Under the pieces are notes generated by a model. It saw only the letters and a list, made by a program, of their open reading frames with translations, was not told the origin of the DNA and made no database searches. 64,000 nt of DNA, taken from Bacillota bacterium. GTDB lineage: Bacteria > Bacillota > UBA4882 > UBA8346. Numbering within the stretch: position 1 is the stretch's first letter; every line of letters begins with the position of its first letter. Position numbers and translations under genes: made by a program. The stretch lies in NCBI GenBank assembly GCA_023435225.1, contig JAEYRX010000064.1, positions 124,001-188,000 on the forward strand, in the 5' to 3' direction. Positions 24,255 through 33,689 of this stretch are shown piece after piece.

Positions 24255-25715
24255 TTACTTCCCCCAAGTATTTATTGGATAGCGCTCACGATGATCCTCA
24301 AACCATTTTAATAAGTCTCTTTCGGTAATAATCTCTTTCCGAAGTAGTGCTAAAATCAACTCATGGGTTAAGATTGTATTAAAAGCAGGTTTATAAACAA
24401 TATTTACATTTTGTCCCGTTAATTTAAGAATAAATGGAACCCGATGGTCGATTTTATGATCGCGAATATACTGTTTTTTACGAAGCCAATGGTCAGACGA
24501 GACAATAATATTAGTATTATCCCATAAACCCTCATTCTCCATAATTTTCCGTAAATTAGCAAATGTTTGATCTACAATTAATAAATTTTCTTCATAATCT
24601 TTTGGAGTATGGTAGTTCCCCTGCCAAGCAGGATGCCCAATGGATGGCAGATGTGGAATGCTAAAATGAATTAAAACCAACTGGTATTGTTGATCCTTAA
24701 CCAACCGTTGCGCCGCATGATAGATTTCCTGATAGGCTATTCGATGTTGTACAAGACTTAAATTTTTAAATGCTAATAAACCGTAAAATTGTGAACCAAG
24801 ATTAGCCAAGAAAGTATCATTTGGACTTACATAATCGTATTTATCACTACTCCAATCACAAAACATTACATCTTTCCGAATAGTTTTATTATAAGGCAGA
24901 TAACCGAATACTGCGCTATTCATTTTTAATGCTTTAACCTTGGTAAAAATATTCGGTTGACTTCCCCATATTCTTGGAATGAGGGAATCAACATATGTAA
25001 GCTCAACTGAATCATTTAACCATTTATGACCAGTAACAATTCTGCCATCAATTATTGAAGGCATTGTATCAATAGTAGAGCCTCCAGGTGGATAAGCATT
25101 TTCAGCTTGAAAAGCTTCCTGCCTAAATTGGTCTAGAGCCTGAAGCTCCAAATTCGGTGGCCTTTTTTCAAACATAATTCGGTAATCTGCTTCATCAAAA
25201 ACCAACCACAAAACACGGGGAGTTGATTCTCGGGTTATGAAAAGGGAAGAAGTTTGTATAATCTCACCTTTATCTTTATTATTTACTACTCCTAAAACTG
25301 CTTGACTAAAAATAATTAAAACAAAAGGAAAAGAAACCAACACAATTTTAATAAGTGATTTGGTCATTTTACGATAGTAAATTAAAAGGATAGTAGCCAC
25401 TAGAAAAAAAAGTTGAATTAAGAGTTCGTTTATTGGAAAATCCACTAACATTACCAAACTATATAAGAAGTTAATTACAAACAAACAAAAAATACATTTT
25501 AAGACTCCGCGAATTACTTTATTCTTTATCTTTCGTGACAATACTATTACACTCCAAATGGCGAAAGCTATCAATATTTCTCCAACTATTAACGCCAAAA
25601 AGCTATTAATAGTTGGCAAATTATGAACTTCAAAACTCCTTTTATAAAAAAAACGTTCCCATATCTCCATATAGGCCATGTTGGCTAAAGACAAAGAAAT
25701 AATTATATCTTTCAA
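24255..25715 (-). CDS. Membrane sulfatase/phosphatase-superfamily protein, paralogue 2
   Basis: A 486-residue protein colinear with the gene at 22602-24059: five membrane helices, then the extracytoplasmic domain with VLWLVFDEADYRIMF, YPPGGSTIDTMPS, IHFSIPHLPS, VSSDHWLRKK and DHRVPF. The nucleophile position is STID here against TTEL in the paralogue, a difference that may alter substrate or activity. The start is TTG 25715 behind GGGG; both copies share this unusual TTG start. The 195-base gap between them has no terminator that I can see, so they may be co-transcribed. Confidence 0.85.
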   Translation of the reverse strand: MKDIIISLSLANMAYMEIWERFFYKRSFEVHNLPTINSFLALIVGEILIAFAIWSVIVLSRKIKNKVIRGVLKCIFCLFVINFLYSLVMLVDFPINELLIQLFFLVATILLIYYRKMTKSLIKIVLVSFPFVLIIFSQAVLGVVNNKDKGEIIQTSSLFITRESTPRVLWLVFDEADYRIMFEKRPPNLELQALDQFRQEAFQAENAYPPGGSTIDTMPSIIDGRIVTGHKWLNDSVELTYVDSLIPRIWGSQPNIFTKVKALKMNSAVFGYLPYNKTIRKDVMFCDWSSDKYDYVSPNDTFLANLGSQFYGLLAFKNLSLVQHRIAYQEIYHAAQRLVKDQQYQLVLIHFSIPHLPSIGHPAWQGNYHTPKDYEENLLIVDQTFANLRKIMENEGLWDNTNIIVSSDHWLRKKQYIRDHKIDHRVPFILKLTGQNVNIVYKPAFNTILTHELILALLRKEIITERDLLKWFEDHRERYPINTWGK

Positions 25716-26041
25716 TCTTAGGACCCCTTTTTGATAAAAGTGAAGATAACAAGAAGTGTTAAGTCAAAAAATAAAAAACAATCTTTTAAACTTGAATGAA
25801 TGTTGTTTTACTCTTAAAAATTTAGTTTTTGTCACTAAATATTTTGTATTCTAATCATATTAATGTTGGTTTTTACTACTAACAAAATGATTCTCCAAGA
25901 TTATACATTAAGTAATTTTAGACTAAAAAATGGGGATTGTCAATAATTGTACATGTATCTGGAAAAATCTTCAGAAATTTCATTAGTAGTAGATATGCTA
26001 TCAATTCGATGCTTTTTTGCCACTTTCTATTTTATCATAAA
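25716..26041. other. AT-rich intergenic region
   Basis: Between the sulfatase gene and the tRNA terminator, this region should contain the sulfatase promoter. It is strongly AT-rich and I find no gene, hairpin or repeat that I can support. Confidence 0.5.
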
Positions 26042-26068
26042 ATAAAAACCAGCCTTTAAGCTGGTGTT
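26042..26068 (-). terminator. Terminator of the tRNA pair
   Basis: On the minus strand ACCAGC and GCTGGT form a stem followed by TTTTTATT, directly 3' of the tRNA-Glu gene. Confidence 0.8.
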
Positions 26069-26077
26069 ATCCTTTTT

Positions 26078-26153
26078 TGGTAGTCCCAACGAGATTCGAA
26101 CTCGTGTCACCGCCGTGAAAGGGCGGTGTCCTAGGCCTCTAGACGATGGGACC
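26078..26153 (-). tRNA. tRNA-Glu (UUC anticodon)
   Basis: A complete cloverleaf of 76 bases including the encoded CCA. The acceptor stem is GGTCCCA/TGGGACT, the anticodon stem-loop CCGCC-CTTTCAC-GGCGG has anticodon TTC, and the T loop has GTTCGAATC. It is co-transcribed with tRNA-Lys, 33 bases upstream. Confidence 0.97.
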
Positions 26154-26186
26154 AAATTTATTGTATTAATTGTCAATTAATAAAAA

Positions 26187-26262
26187 TGGTGGGTCATCGG
26201 CGACTCGAACGCCGGACACCCTGATTAAAAGTCAGGTGCTCTACCGCCTGAGCTAATGACCC
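26187..26262 (-). tRNA. tRNA-Lys (UUU anticodon)
   Basis: A complete cloverleaf of 76 bases with encoded CCA. The acceptor GGGTCAT/ATGACCC, D-arm AGCTCAGGCGGTAGAGC, anticodon stem CTGAC/TCAG with loop TTTTAA (anticodon TTT), and the T loop GTTCGAGTC are all normal. Confidence 0.97.
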
Positions 26263-26380
26263 CTGTGCTGCATAAAGTGTTTTCAGTCAGCTTTTATATA
26301 TTACAATATTTTTTTTCCGGTGTCAACCCTTTTTAGTTTAACGATTTAATTTATGTTACAAGCAAATTTTGACATCAACT

Positions 26381-27670
26381 TTACCAAATTGACTGATTGA
26401 TGATAGTTTCTTCCCGACGCCAGCCGACTGAAACTATAGAAATAGGCGCCTGAGCCAATTCGGATATTCGCTTCAAATAATCCCGGGCCCTTAAAGGCAA
26501 CTCATTTAATTCTTTAGCCTTAGTAGTATCCGTAAGCCATCCCGGATATTCCTCATAAATCGGGGCACATTCGCTTAGCGCTTTTAAACTGGAGGGAAAT
26601 TCTTTAATAATACTATTACGGTATCGATATCCATTACAAATCTTAATAGTCTCCATTTGATCCAAAACGTCCAGTTTCATAACGACTAAATCACTGACTC
26701 CATTAACCCGTACTGAGTATTCTGCAATTACTCCATCAAACCAGCCACAACGGCGAGGTCTTCCGGTTGTAACTCCATATTCCCTACCACGACCGTCTCT
26801 CAACTTGGATACTAAATTCTCCGGAAGCTCAGTCGGCAGTGGACCTTCTCCAACTCTGGTTGAATATGCCTTGATAACACCTATAACTTTATCTATTTTA
26901 TTCGGGCCTACTCCTGAACCCGTACAGGCGCCTCCGGCGGCCGGAGAAGAAGAACTGACAAAAGGATAAGTCCCGTGATCGATATCCAGTAAAGTACCTT
27001 GAGCTCCTTCAAAAAGAACTTTCCGGCCTTTTTTAATAGCATCATTAATTAATACCGAGGTATCAGTGACCATTGGCCGTATTTCTTCAGCAAATTGAAG
27101 ATATTCCTGGAACATTACTTTTAAGTCAAACCCTTGATGACCGAAGATCTGTTTTAAAATCTTATTTTTAACCTCCAGTATTGAAGTTATTCGCTCCCGG
27201 AAATTATCGGTATCCAAAAGGTCCACCACTCTAATAGCATCATATCGAGAAAATTTATCTACATAAGCTGGTCCAATCCCGCGTCCGGTAGTCCCAATTT
27301 TTCCGGATGTACGGCTTGCTTCATCCAATTGATCAATAATAGGATGGTATGGCATAATAATATGGGCGCGGTCGCTAATTCTAATACCAGAGGTATCGAT
27401 ACCCCGTTTTCTTAAGTCGGACAGCTCCTTGAGTAAAACTCCCGGATTTAATACTACTCCATTACCTAAAACACAAGTTTTTCCCGGATAAAGGATCCCC
27501 GAAGGAACTAGGTGCAGTTTAAACTCTTCATCACCGACCACAACCGTATGTCCGGCATTATTTCCACCTTGATACCGGATAATCATATCAGCTTGACTTG
27601 CTAAATAGTCAGTGATTTTTCCTTTCCCTTCATCACCCCATTGGAGACCTACTACTATTGCCGTTGCCAT
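26381..27670 (-). CDS. purA: Adenylosuccinate synthase
   Basis: Catalyses IMP + Asp + GTP to adenylosuccinate, the first committed step to AMP. At 429 residues it has the family's normal length. The P-loop-like GLQWGDEGKGK is at residues 8-18, followed by IIRYQGGNNAGHTVV, HLVPSGIL, TGRGIGPAYVDK, EGAQGTLLDIDHGTYPFVSSS and VTTGRPRRCGWFD, all conserved. The catalytic Asp13 and His41 equivalents are present. It is monocistronic and divergent from a LysR-type regulator with 135 bases between them; GGGGGAAG precedes ATG 27670. Confidence 0.97.
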   Translation of the reverse strand: MATAIVVGLQWGDEGKGKITDYLASQADMIIRYQGGNNAGHTVVVGDEEFKLHLVPSGILYPGKTCVLGNGVVLNPGVLLKELSDLRKRGIDTSGIRISDRAHIIMPYHPIIDQLDEASRTSGKIGTTGRGIGPAYVDKFSRYDAIRVVDLLDTDNFRERITSILEVKNKILKQIFGHQGFDLKVMFQEYLQFAEEIRPMVTDTSVLINDAIKKGRKVLFEGAQGTLLDIDHGTYPFVSSSSPAAGGACTGSGVGPNKIDKVIGVIKAYSTRVGEGPLPTELPENLVSKLRDGRGREYGVTTGRPRRCGWFDGVIAEYSVRVNGVSDLVVMKLDVLDQMETIKICNGYRYRNSIIKEFPSSLKALSECAPIYEEYPGWLTDTTKAKELNELPLRARDYLKRISELAQAPISIVSVGWRREETIINQSIW

Positions 27671-27805
27671 CTTTCTTCCCCCTTATAAGGTCCTTAAGAT
27701 TTTCAAAAATTTCTCATTCCTATTTTAGGATAACACAAAGAGTGATATAATTCAAATTAATAGATTTTATAATAAATATAATAAAATTTTATAGGGGTAA
27801 AAAAT

Positions 27806-28675
27806 ATGGAACTTTTTCAACTTAAAACTTTCCAACTGGTTGCCGCACATCGGAGTTTTTCCAGGGCTGCACGCGAAATCCATCTTACCCAACCAGCAAT
27901 AACACAACAAATTAAGAACTTGGAAAACGAAGTCGGAGAAAAATTGATTGAACGCTTAGGAGGATTATTCACTTTAACGCCGGCCGGTGAAATTTTATTG
28001 GATTATGCCGGCCAAATATTGAACCTAACAGAGCAAGCATTGGAGTCAGTCCGACAATATGCTAAAGAACGAGGGAGGATAACTATTGCCGCCGGTACAA
28101 CCAATACTATTTTTCGTCTACCACTTATTTTAAAAGATTTTCACTCTTCTTATCCACAGGTAGAGATCAGGATTCGGAATGGTGATTCGGAACTAATTAC
28201 TAAATTAGTAATGGAAAATGCCGTTGATTTAGGTTTAGTTACCACTGTTAATCCGATGGAAACCTTAAAGATCCTGCCACTCTTTAAAGACCCTATTTTT
28301 TTAGTCGCCCCAAAAGAATACCCAAATATTATATCTATCCCAGCTTTGGAAAAAGAATCTTTAATCCTTTTTCGGGCTGGTTCAGGTTTTCGGATTTTCT
28401 TAGAAGAACAATTCAATTTAAATAGTTTTACTCCTAAAATAGCAATGGAGATGGAGAGTATCGAAGCGATAATCCGTTTAGTCCGTTCCGGCTTCGGGCT
28501 GGCCTTCTTACCGGAAATCGCTATTAATGAAGAGCTTAAAAGCAGAGAGCTTCAAACAGTATTTATTACCGGTTGGAACGAAATGTTCCGCCAAACTTAT
28601 TTAATATACCGTCGGGAAAAGTATCTCACCTGGCCAATAAAGGCATTCTTAGAACAAGTTAATATCCCAGTTTAG
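27806..28675 (+). CDS. LysR-family transcriptional regulator
   Basis: A 289-residue LysR-type regulator of normal length. The winged HTH occupies residues 1-60 (FQLVAAHRSFSRAAREIHLTQ, PAITQQIKNLENEVGEKL), and the substrate-binding domain follows from about 90 (GRITIAAGTTNTIFRLPLI ... LVRSGFGLAFLPEIAI). GGGG lies before ATG 27806. It is divergent from purA, but control of purA by a LysR protein is not established; the usual target would be a gene not adjacent here. The effector is unknown. Confidence 0.92.
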   Translation: MELFQLKTFQLVAAHRSFSRAAREIHLTQPAITQQIKNLENEVGEKLIERLGGLFTLTPAGEILLDYAGQILNLTEQALESVRQYAKERGRITIAAGTTNTIFRLPLILKDFHSSYPQVEIRIRNGDSELITKLVMENAVDLGLVTTVNPMETLKILPLFKDPIFLVAPKEYPNIISIPALEKESLILFRAGSGFRIFLEEQFNLNSFTPKIAMEMESIEAIIRLVRSGFGLAFLPEIAINEELKSRELQTVFITGWNEMFRQTYLIYRREKYLTWPIKAFLEQVNIPV

Positions 28676-28707
28676 ATTAAATTTTAACCAAAAAATTTTT
28701 TAAATTT

Positions 28708-28737
28708 TTGCATAATCCTAACTTTATTTCGCATAAT
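28708..28737 (+). promoter_or_regulatory. Promoter of the stand-alone structured RNA
   Basis: TTGCAT (28708-28713), an 18-base spacer and CATAAT (28732-28737) form a good sigma-70 promoter. The predicted transcription start, around 28744, is exactly where the outer stem of the RNA begins. Confidence 0.6.
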
Positions 28738-28742
28738 AATAA

Positions 28743-28961
28743 ATGAGAAATCGGTAGAATTGATGACGACAATTCATGACCCATCAAGAATGGTTCTCAG
28801 GTTCATCTAATTGGTGACTGCTTGTTCTGATGAACAGGTGATTTTTCGGATGATCTTACCGGTTTCTCATAAGTTTCCATAGAGTCCGGCGTTAAAGATG
28901 ATTAAAATTACTTTTAATAAGTAATACTTTAATGAATCTTAAACCGGGCTCTCTTATTTTT
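28743..28961 (+). ncRNA. Putative stand-alone structured RNA, unknown family
   Basis: A closing stem of about 15 pairs joins ATGAGAAATCGGTAGA (28743-28758) to TCTTACCGGTTTCTCAT (28854-28870). Inside are TTGATG/CATCAA (28760-28786) and GTTCATC/GATGAAC (28801-28807 with 28829-28835), giving a multi-branched fold of about 130 bases. It is followed by a very long hairpin: GAGTCCGG pairs with CCGGGCTC, then nested AT stems, 28881-28953, ending CTTATTTTTAT. A promoter precedes it. No plus-strand gene follows: the next gene is convergent. It does not match 6S, SRP, RNase P, tmRNA or a riboswitch class that I recognise. Confidence 0.6.
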
Positions 28962-30117
28962 ATGGCAAATACGGGATAGGATTGATGGGAACCCCTTGAC
29001 GCCGAACTTCAAAATGAACATGAGGGCCTGTTGATAAACCGGTATTTCCTGATAAAGCAATAGTTTGTCCTTTAGAAACTTTTTCGCCAACTTTTACTAA
29101 TAAACGGGAGTTATGCCCATAACATGTTGATATTCCATTTCCATGGTCAATAGCTACGAAATTTCCATAACCCCCTCGCCAACCGCTGACAATTATTATC
29201 CCGCTATCGGCAGCATGAACTTCGGTTCCGGATTTTACGGCAATATCCAAACCACTATGGTATTTCTTTTTCTTTAGTACCGGGTGATTCCTCCATCCAT
29301 AATTTGAAGTTATTCTACCGAAAACAGGCCACCTCATATTTCCCGTACCCAATGCTGTACCGGGATTAATTTCTCTATCTTTTCGAATCTCCGCCCCAAT
29401 CTCTTTTGATGTCTGTTCCAACTCTTCCAAAGCCTTCTCCAACTCAATCCGGTTTGATTGTATTTTAGAAAGCTCTTGTTTAGTTATGTTTACAGTAGAA
29501 GCTACTTTTTGTTGTGTTTGAGAAACTTGATTTTGAAGGCTAACTATACGGTTAAACTCGGATTCAACTTGCGCTTTCTTTATTTGTATTTTTCGGTGAC
29601 TTATATTCACTTGAGTTTTTATCCCTTGAACCTCATTAATCGTATTTATATCATTCCTGATAAAATAAGCAATAGTGCTAAACCTGGAGATTAAATCGAC
29701 AAAACTGTGAGCTTCAAATAAAATTCGCAGATAAGATTGGGGTCCGTATTTATAAGTAGCTATTAATCTTTTATTAAGAAAACTCTGGCGTTCAGTTAAG
29801 CTTTTTTCCAATAATGTCAAATTTCGTTCTATTTTATACTGCTCCTGTTTGGTTAATTTTACTCTTTTTTGAACTGTATTCAATTTATTAGACAATTTGT
29901 CATAATTATTTTCAAGATTGTTTAATTTCTTTTGCTGTTGAATTAAATTATTAAGAACCGATTTTTCTTTCTGCTTCTGCTGGGTAATTTTTTTTTGAGT
30001 TTCTTCAATTAATTTCCGTATAGTTTCTTGGTCATTAGCGCTACTATAGACACTAGTAGCGCAAAATGATAGAAAAAGCCCTAACATTAGAACTAAAGTC
30101 ACCTTAATACAGTGCAT
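28960..30117 (-). CDS. EnvC-like M23 peptidase with coiled coil
   Basis: A secreted murein hydrolase or hydrolase activator of about 385 residues. It has a signal peptide (LVLMLGLFLSFCATSVYSS), a long coiled coil (residues about 30-245, rich in Lys, Gln and Glu), then a C-terminal LytM/M23 domain with the zinc ligands HSGLDIAV and HVHFEVRRQG; the GHNSRLLV element also fits. Enough ligands are present for it to be catalytic, unlike true EnvC. I start at ATG 30117, with GGGGG seven bases upstream, not at the longer in-frame ATG at 30198. It acts in the cell envelope during septation or growth. The stop overlaps the 3' end of the structured RNA on the other strand. Confidence 0.88.
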   Translation of the reverse strand: MHCIKVTLVLMLGLFLSFCATSVYSSANDQETIRKLIEETQKKITQQKQKEKSVLNNLIQQQKKLNNLENNYDKLSNKLNTVQKRVKLTKQEQYKIERNLTLLEKSLTERQSFLNKRLIATYKYGPQSYLRILFEAHSFVDLISRFSTIAYFIRNDINTINEVQGIKTQVNISHRKIQIKKAQVESEFNRIVSLQNQVSQTQQKVASTVNITKQELSKIQSNRIELEKALEELEQTSKEIGAEIRKDREINPGTALGTGNMRWPVFGRITSNYGWRNHPVLKKKKYHSGLDIAVKSGTEVHAADSGIIIVSGWRGGYGNFVAIDHGNGISTCYGHNSRLLVKVGEKVSKGQTIALSGNTGLSTGPHVHFEVRRQGVPINPIPYLP

Positions 30118-30242
30118 AAAATAGACCCCCTTTGACTTTTTGCAGAATAAAAATCCACAATAAAGTCTATGGGGATCTTCTATAAATGACCAGCTCATCC
30201 TCTTAAAAACATTCTGTAATTATTGGCATTAAATCAATCGAG

Positions 30243-32300
30243 CTATTGATCCTGACTTCTAAATTGAGTTTTGTACAACATCGCATATAAACCATTCAAA
30301 TATAACAGTTCCTCATGAGTTCCTACTTCTACAATCTCCCCTTTTTGCATAACAACAATCCGGTTGGCGCTGCGAATGGTGGATAGACGGTGAGCTATCA
30401 CAAAACTGGTCCGATCTTTCATTAAACGTTGTAGAGCTTCTTGAACCAAAATTTCCGATTGAGTATCCAGAGCTGAGGTTGCTTCATCAAGTATTAAAAT
30501 TCGAGGATCCCGCAATAACGCTCTGGCAATGGCTATTCGTTGACGTTGACCTCCGGATAGTGTAGCACCACGGGAACCAACCCTGGTTTCATATCCATCG
30601 GGCATTTGTCTAATAAATTCATCAGCATTAGATGCTTTAGCTGCAGTAATAATTTCTTCCATTGAAGCATCAATCTTCCCATAAGCAATGTTTTCAGCAA
30701 TCGTCCCGCGGAAAAGAACTGTCTCTTGTGGAACTATTCCCATGGCTTTTCGAAGTGAAGAGAGTTTAATCTTCGTCAAGTCATAACCATCAATCTTAAT
30801 AACCCCGGCTAATGGATCGTAAAATCTGGCTACCAAATTCACCAAAGTGGTCTTTCCTGCTCCGCTTGGTCCAACCAAAGCGACCACTTCTCCGGGCTGA
30901 ACTTCTAAACTAATGTTCTTCAATACAATTGTTTCCGGAGTATAACCAAAAGAAACTTTTTCAAACTCCACTTTACCCTTAATATTAGTATCGATCGGAT
31001 TTATTGCCTCAATGACTTCCGATTTCTGGTCAATTATCTCAAAAACCCGCTCTGCCGCTACCAAGGCCCTGGGTATGTGAGAATAGACGCCGCTTAAACT
31101 TCTAATTGGATTGGTAATTGTGGCCATTAAAAATACAAAGGTAAAAAATTCACTGGGGTTTAAAGTATTGTGTAAAATCAAATTACCACTATATATTATA
31201 AAAATTGCCAGCGCGATCGAAATCGTAAATTCAATTGTTGGAAGAAACATTTTCCCTACGCGAAGACCGTCCATGGCAGCCCGATAACTGCTCTTGGTTT
31301 CCCGCTGAAAACGTTTCACTTCATATTTTTCCATTCCAAAAGCTTTGACGACTTTGATTCCGGAAAGAGTCTCTTCCAGTACATCAGTTATATCGGCCAT
31401 TTTATTCATTATCTCTTTATTAACCATTCTTAATTTACGGGTCAATCGGTCGATGGGAAAAACGACAAAAGGAAAGACTAAAAAAGCCATCAGAGTAATT
31501 TTCCAATTCAATACAAATCCCCAAACTAAACCAAAAATAACTACCATAGGCTGCAGAATCATATCAAAGATACCGGAAGTAAATAAAAAGTTAATTGAAC
31601 TAATATCACCCGTAATTCTGGATATTAGTTGACCGGTTTGCCCAATTTTATTCTTTTCAAAATACCCGATAGAAAGATTCTGTAGATTCTCATAGATTTG
31701 ATTTCTTAATTGCATGACAATCTTTTGCCCTATGGATCCAACCATATACCCTTGTGTATATCTAAAGAGTCCTCGCAAAAGATATACTATTATTAAGGCA
31801 AATGGTAAAATATATATTGTATAAAACTGCGGTAATAATAAAAATCCGGTATTGGTTTTTTCCTGCTTGAATCCGGCTGAGAGGTAAATCCGAATTCCCT
31901 TAAACTCCGGGCTCAATCTTGTTTGTAGATCATCAATCAACTTTAACGGATCTCCCGCTAATTCTTTTGGAACACTAACTTCAATTTCCAGAGAGTTATC
32001 TTTAACAATACCGGATAAATAAGTCAAGCCATTCTTATTCACCATCTGCTGAAGATTGTTTTGTTCAGTCTTTGTCCATGCATTCTTTTTAACTAAATTG
32101 AGAGTAAAAAGTTCTTTTTTGCCTATACCTACGGATAAAGTTATAGGAAACCCTTTTGTGCGATAAAAGATAGCATCAGTGAGGCGTCCCATCAACCAGG
32201 CATCCATTAAAGTAATTACTGAAAGCAAAAGTGAAACAATTACAATAGCGATTATGCGGCTTTTATATGGTAATAAATATTCTAAAACACGCTTCAACAT
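30243..32300 (-). CDS. MsbA-like ABC exporter with extracytoplasmic insert
   Basis: A 685-residue half-transporter: one six-helix membrane domain fused to an ATPase domain. Walker A GPSGAGKTT is near residue 475, signature LSGGQRQR near 583, Walker B ILDEATSALD near 603 and the H-loop IAHRLSTIR near 634. It is about 100 residues longer than MsbA because residues about 45-150 between helices 1 and 2 form an extracytoplasmic loop (GIGKKELFTLNLVKK ... LIDDLQTRLSPEFKGIRIYL). It probably works as a homodimer exporting lipid, drug or peptide; the substrate is unknown. Confidence 0.9.
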   Translation of the reverse strand: MLKRVLEYLLPYKSRIIAIVIVSLLLSVITLMDAWLMGRLTDAIFYRTKGFPITLSVGIGKKELFTLNLVKKNAWTKTEQNNLQQMVNKNGLTYLSGIVKDNSLEIEVSVPKELAGDPLKLIDDLQTRLSPEFKGIRIYLSAGFKQEKTNTGFLLLPQFYTIYILPFALIIVYLLRGLFRYTQGYMVGSIGQKIVMQLRNQIYENLQNLSIGYFEKNKIGQTGQLISRITGDISSINFLFTSGIFDMILQPMVVIFGLVWGFVLNWKITLMAFLVFPFVVFPIDRLTRKLRMVNKEIMNKMADITDVLEETLSGIKVVKAFGMEKYEVKRFQRETKSSYRAAMDGLRVGKMFLPTIEFTISIALAIFIIYSGNLILHNTLNPSEFFTFVFLMATITNPIRSLSGVYSHIPRALVAAERVFEIIDQKSEVIEAINPIDTNIKGKVEFEKVSFGYTPETIVLKNISLEVQPGEVVALVGPSGAGKTTLVNLVARFYDPLAGVIKIDGYDLTKIKLSSLRKAMGIVPQETVLFRGTIAENIAYGKIDASMEEIITAAKASNADEFIRQMPDGYETRVGSRGATLSGGQRQRIAIARALLRDPRILILDEATSALDTQSEILVQEALQRLMKDRTSFVIAHRLSTIRSANRIVVMQKGEIVEVGTHEELLYLNGLYAMLYKTQFRSQDQ

Positions 32301-32507
32301 AGAATTACACCTTATTCTTCAGCTTTTTTAACACTATACTAGCCAATTTTACCACAATCATATTATTTTGTTAACCAATATTCGGTTTTTTAAGCAAAAG
32401 ATTATCTTCCTCTACAGGAATTAGCCGGTAATTTGTCGAAAAAACGCATTGTTTAATTAAATGTTGAAAACAGTTGGTTTTCATTGCAATACTTTGGAGG
32501 TTTTTTT

Positions 32508-33686
32508 TTGAAATTATTAAAAAAACATTGGAAGATTATTTTACAGCTATTACTCATTTTTTTAATGATAATTGGGGCAAAGTTATTAATTACTTATTTA
32601 CCGGGAAATTGGCGGTATTTGGCCGAATTTATCGTTAATTCAATCTGGGTTATTTTACTTGGTACCATTATAGTCTTTATGGTACTACAAATTATTCAAA
32701 ACTTTCGCCTGGAACGCTCGTTTATCCCGGATCGGCTTAAAATAAAACCTTTTCCTATGTTAAAACACTATCGAATTATCAATCCATTGGAGGGACCAGG
32801 GGATTTCTATAAAACTCAATTACACACCCATTCCAATCTGTCATATGATTGTAAGGTTGCTCCGGAAGAAATTATTGCATCATACCAACAAGATGGTTAC
32901 AAGATTTTGGCTATTACCGACCATGATCGCTTTTCCGATTTTTCTAATCTTAGCACAGAGGAGATGTTAATTTTACCGGGAGTTGAAGAGGTTGTCCCGG
33001 TCCTTTTCTGGCCGATTCCATTAGGTAAACACCTGGTGCTGATTAATCCGCTTAACAAACGCCCTCATTCCGAAACAGTCCAGCGCCGCTTGGATCAAAC
33101 TATTAATTTCGATAGTCTGGTCATTCCGGCTCATTTAAGCTGGAGAGGCGGCGCCGGTACCGGTAGATGGTATCCGGAAGCTTTATATAAATTAAAAAAT
33201 CTTCAGTTTATTGAGATTCATAATCCCCATTCTAATGACCCATTAGACTTGGTTATTTGGCATAAACTCATTATTAAAAGCGGCCCTCAAAAACCGGTAT
33301 GGGGTATAGCAGTTGATGATTCCCACCGGGGAAGTAGCCGTCATGGATGGATAATGGTCAAAACACCCGGTTTCGACCTTCGGTCCGTAATACAAGGTCT
33401 AAAAAAAGGCGCCTTCTATGCCACTACTGGTCCATCTAATTTAGATATTAGAGTAGAAGGAACTAAAATTCACGTCTCTGCCCCGGGAGCAACCTGGATT
33501 AGATTTTTCAATGCTCAAAATCAAGTGATTTGGGCAACCAGAGCTTCCGAAGCTCTTTATCAAAGTTATGGTGATGAAGGTTTTATCCGGATTGAAGTGA
33601 AAAATGAAAAAGGCCGCACCGCCTGGTCGCAACCAATGTGGCTGGTTTCTGAAGCGGCAGGCGAAAGGCTCGAGGCTAAAGAATAA
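32508..33686 (+). CDS. Membrane-anchored PHP-domain phosphoesterase
   Basis: About 392 residues. Two N-terminal transmembrane helices (residues 8-30 and 42-62) precede a PHP (polymerase and histidinol phosphatase) domain. The metal-binding motifs are THSNLSYD, ITDHDRFSDF, LPGVEEV, IPAHLSWRGG, IEIHNPHS and AVDDSHRGSSRHG. A C-terminal beta-sandwich-like segment follows. PHP proteins cleave phosphoesters with a trinuclear metal site; this one would act near the membrane. The start is TTG 32508 because GGAGG stands eight bases upstream. It is monocistronic, divergent from the ABC exporter. Confidence 0.85.
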   Translation: MKLLKKHWKIILQLLLIFLMIIGAKLLITYLPGNWRYLAEFIVNSIWVILLGTIIVFMVLQIIQNFRLERSFIPDRLKIKPFPMLKHYRIINPLEGPGDFYKTQLHTHSNLSYDCKVAPEEIIASYQQDGYKILAITDHDRFSDFSNLSTEEMLILPGVEEVVPVLFWPIPLGKHLVLINPLNKRPHSETVQRRLDQTINFDSLVIPAHLSWRGGAGTGRWYPEALYKLKNLQFIEIHNPHSNDPLDLVIWHKLIIKSGPQKPVWGIAVDDSHRGSSRHGWIMVKTPGFDLRSVIQGLKKGAFYATTGPSNLDIRVEGTKIHVSAPGATWIRFFNAQNQVIWATRASEALYQSYGDEGFIRIEVKNEKGRTAWSQPMWLVSEAAGERLEAKE

Positions 33687-33689
33687 AAT

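Noticed and set aside
28743..28961. 6S RNA or a known riboswitch
   Set aside because: A closing stem and stand-alone layout suggested 6S RNA, but the inner part is branched rather than one long rod with a central bubble, and no downstream gene supports a riboswitch. Left as unknown.
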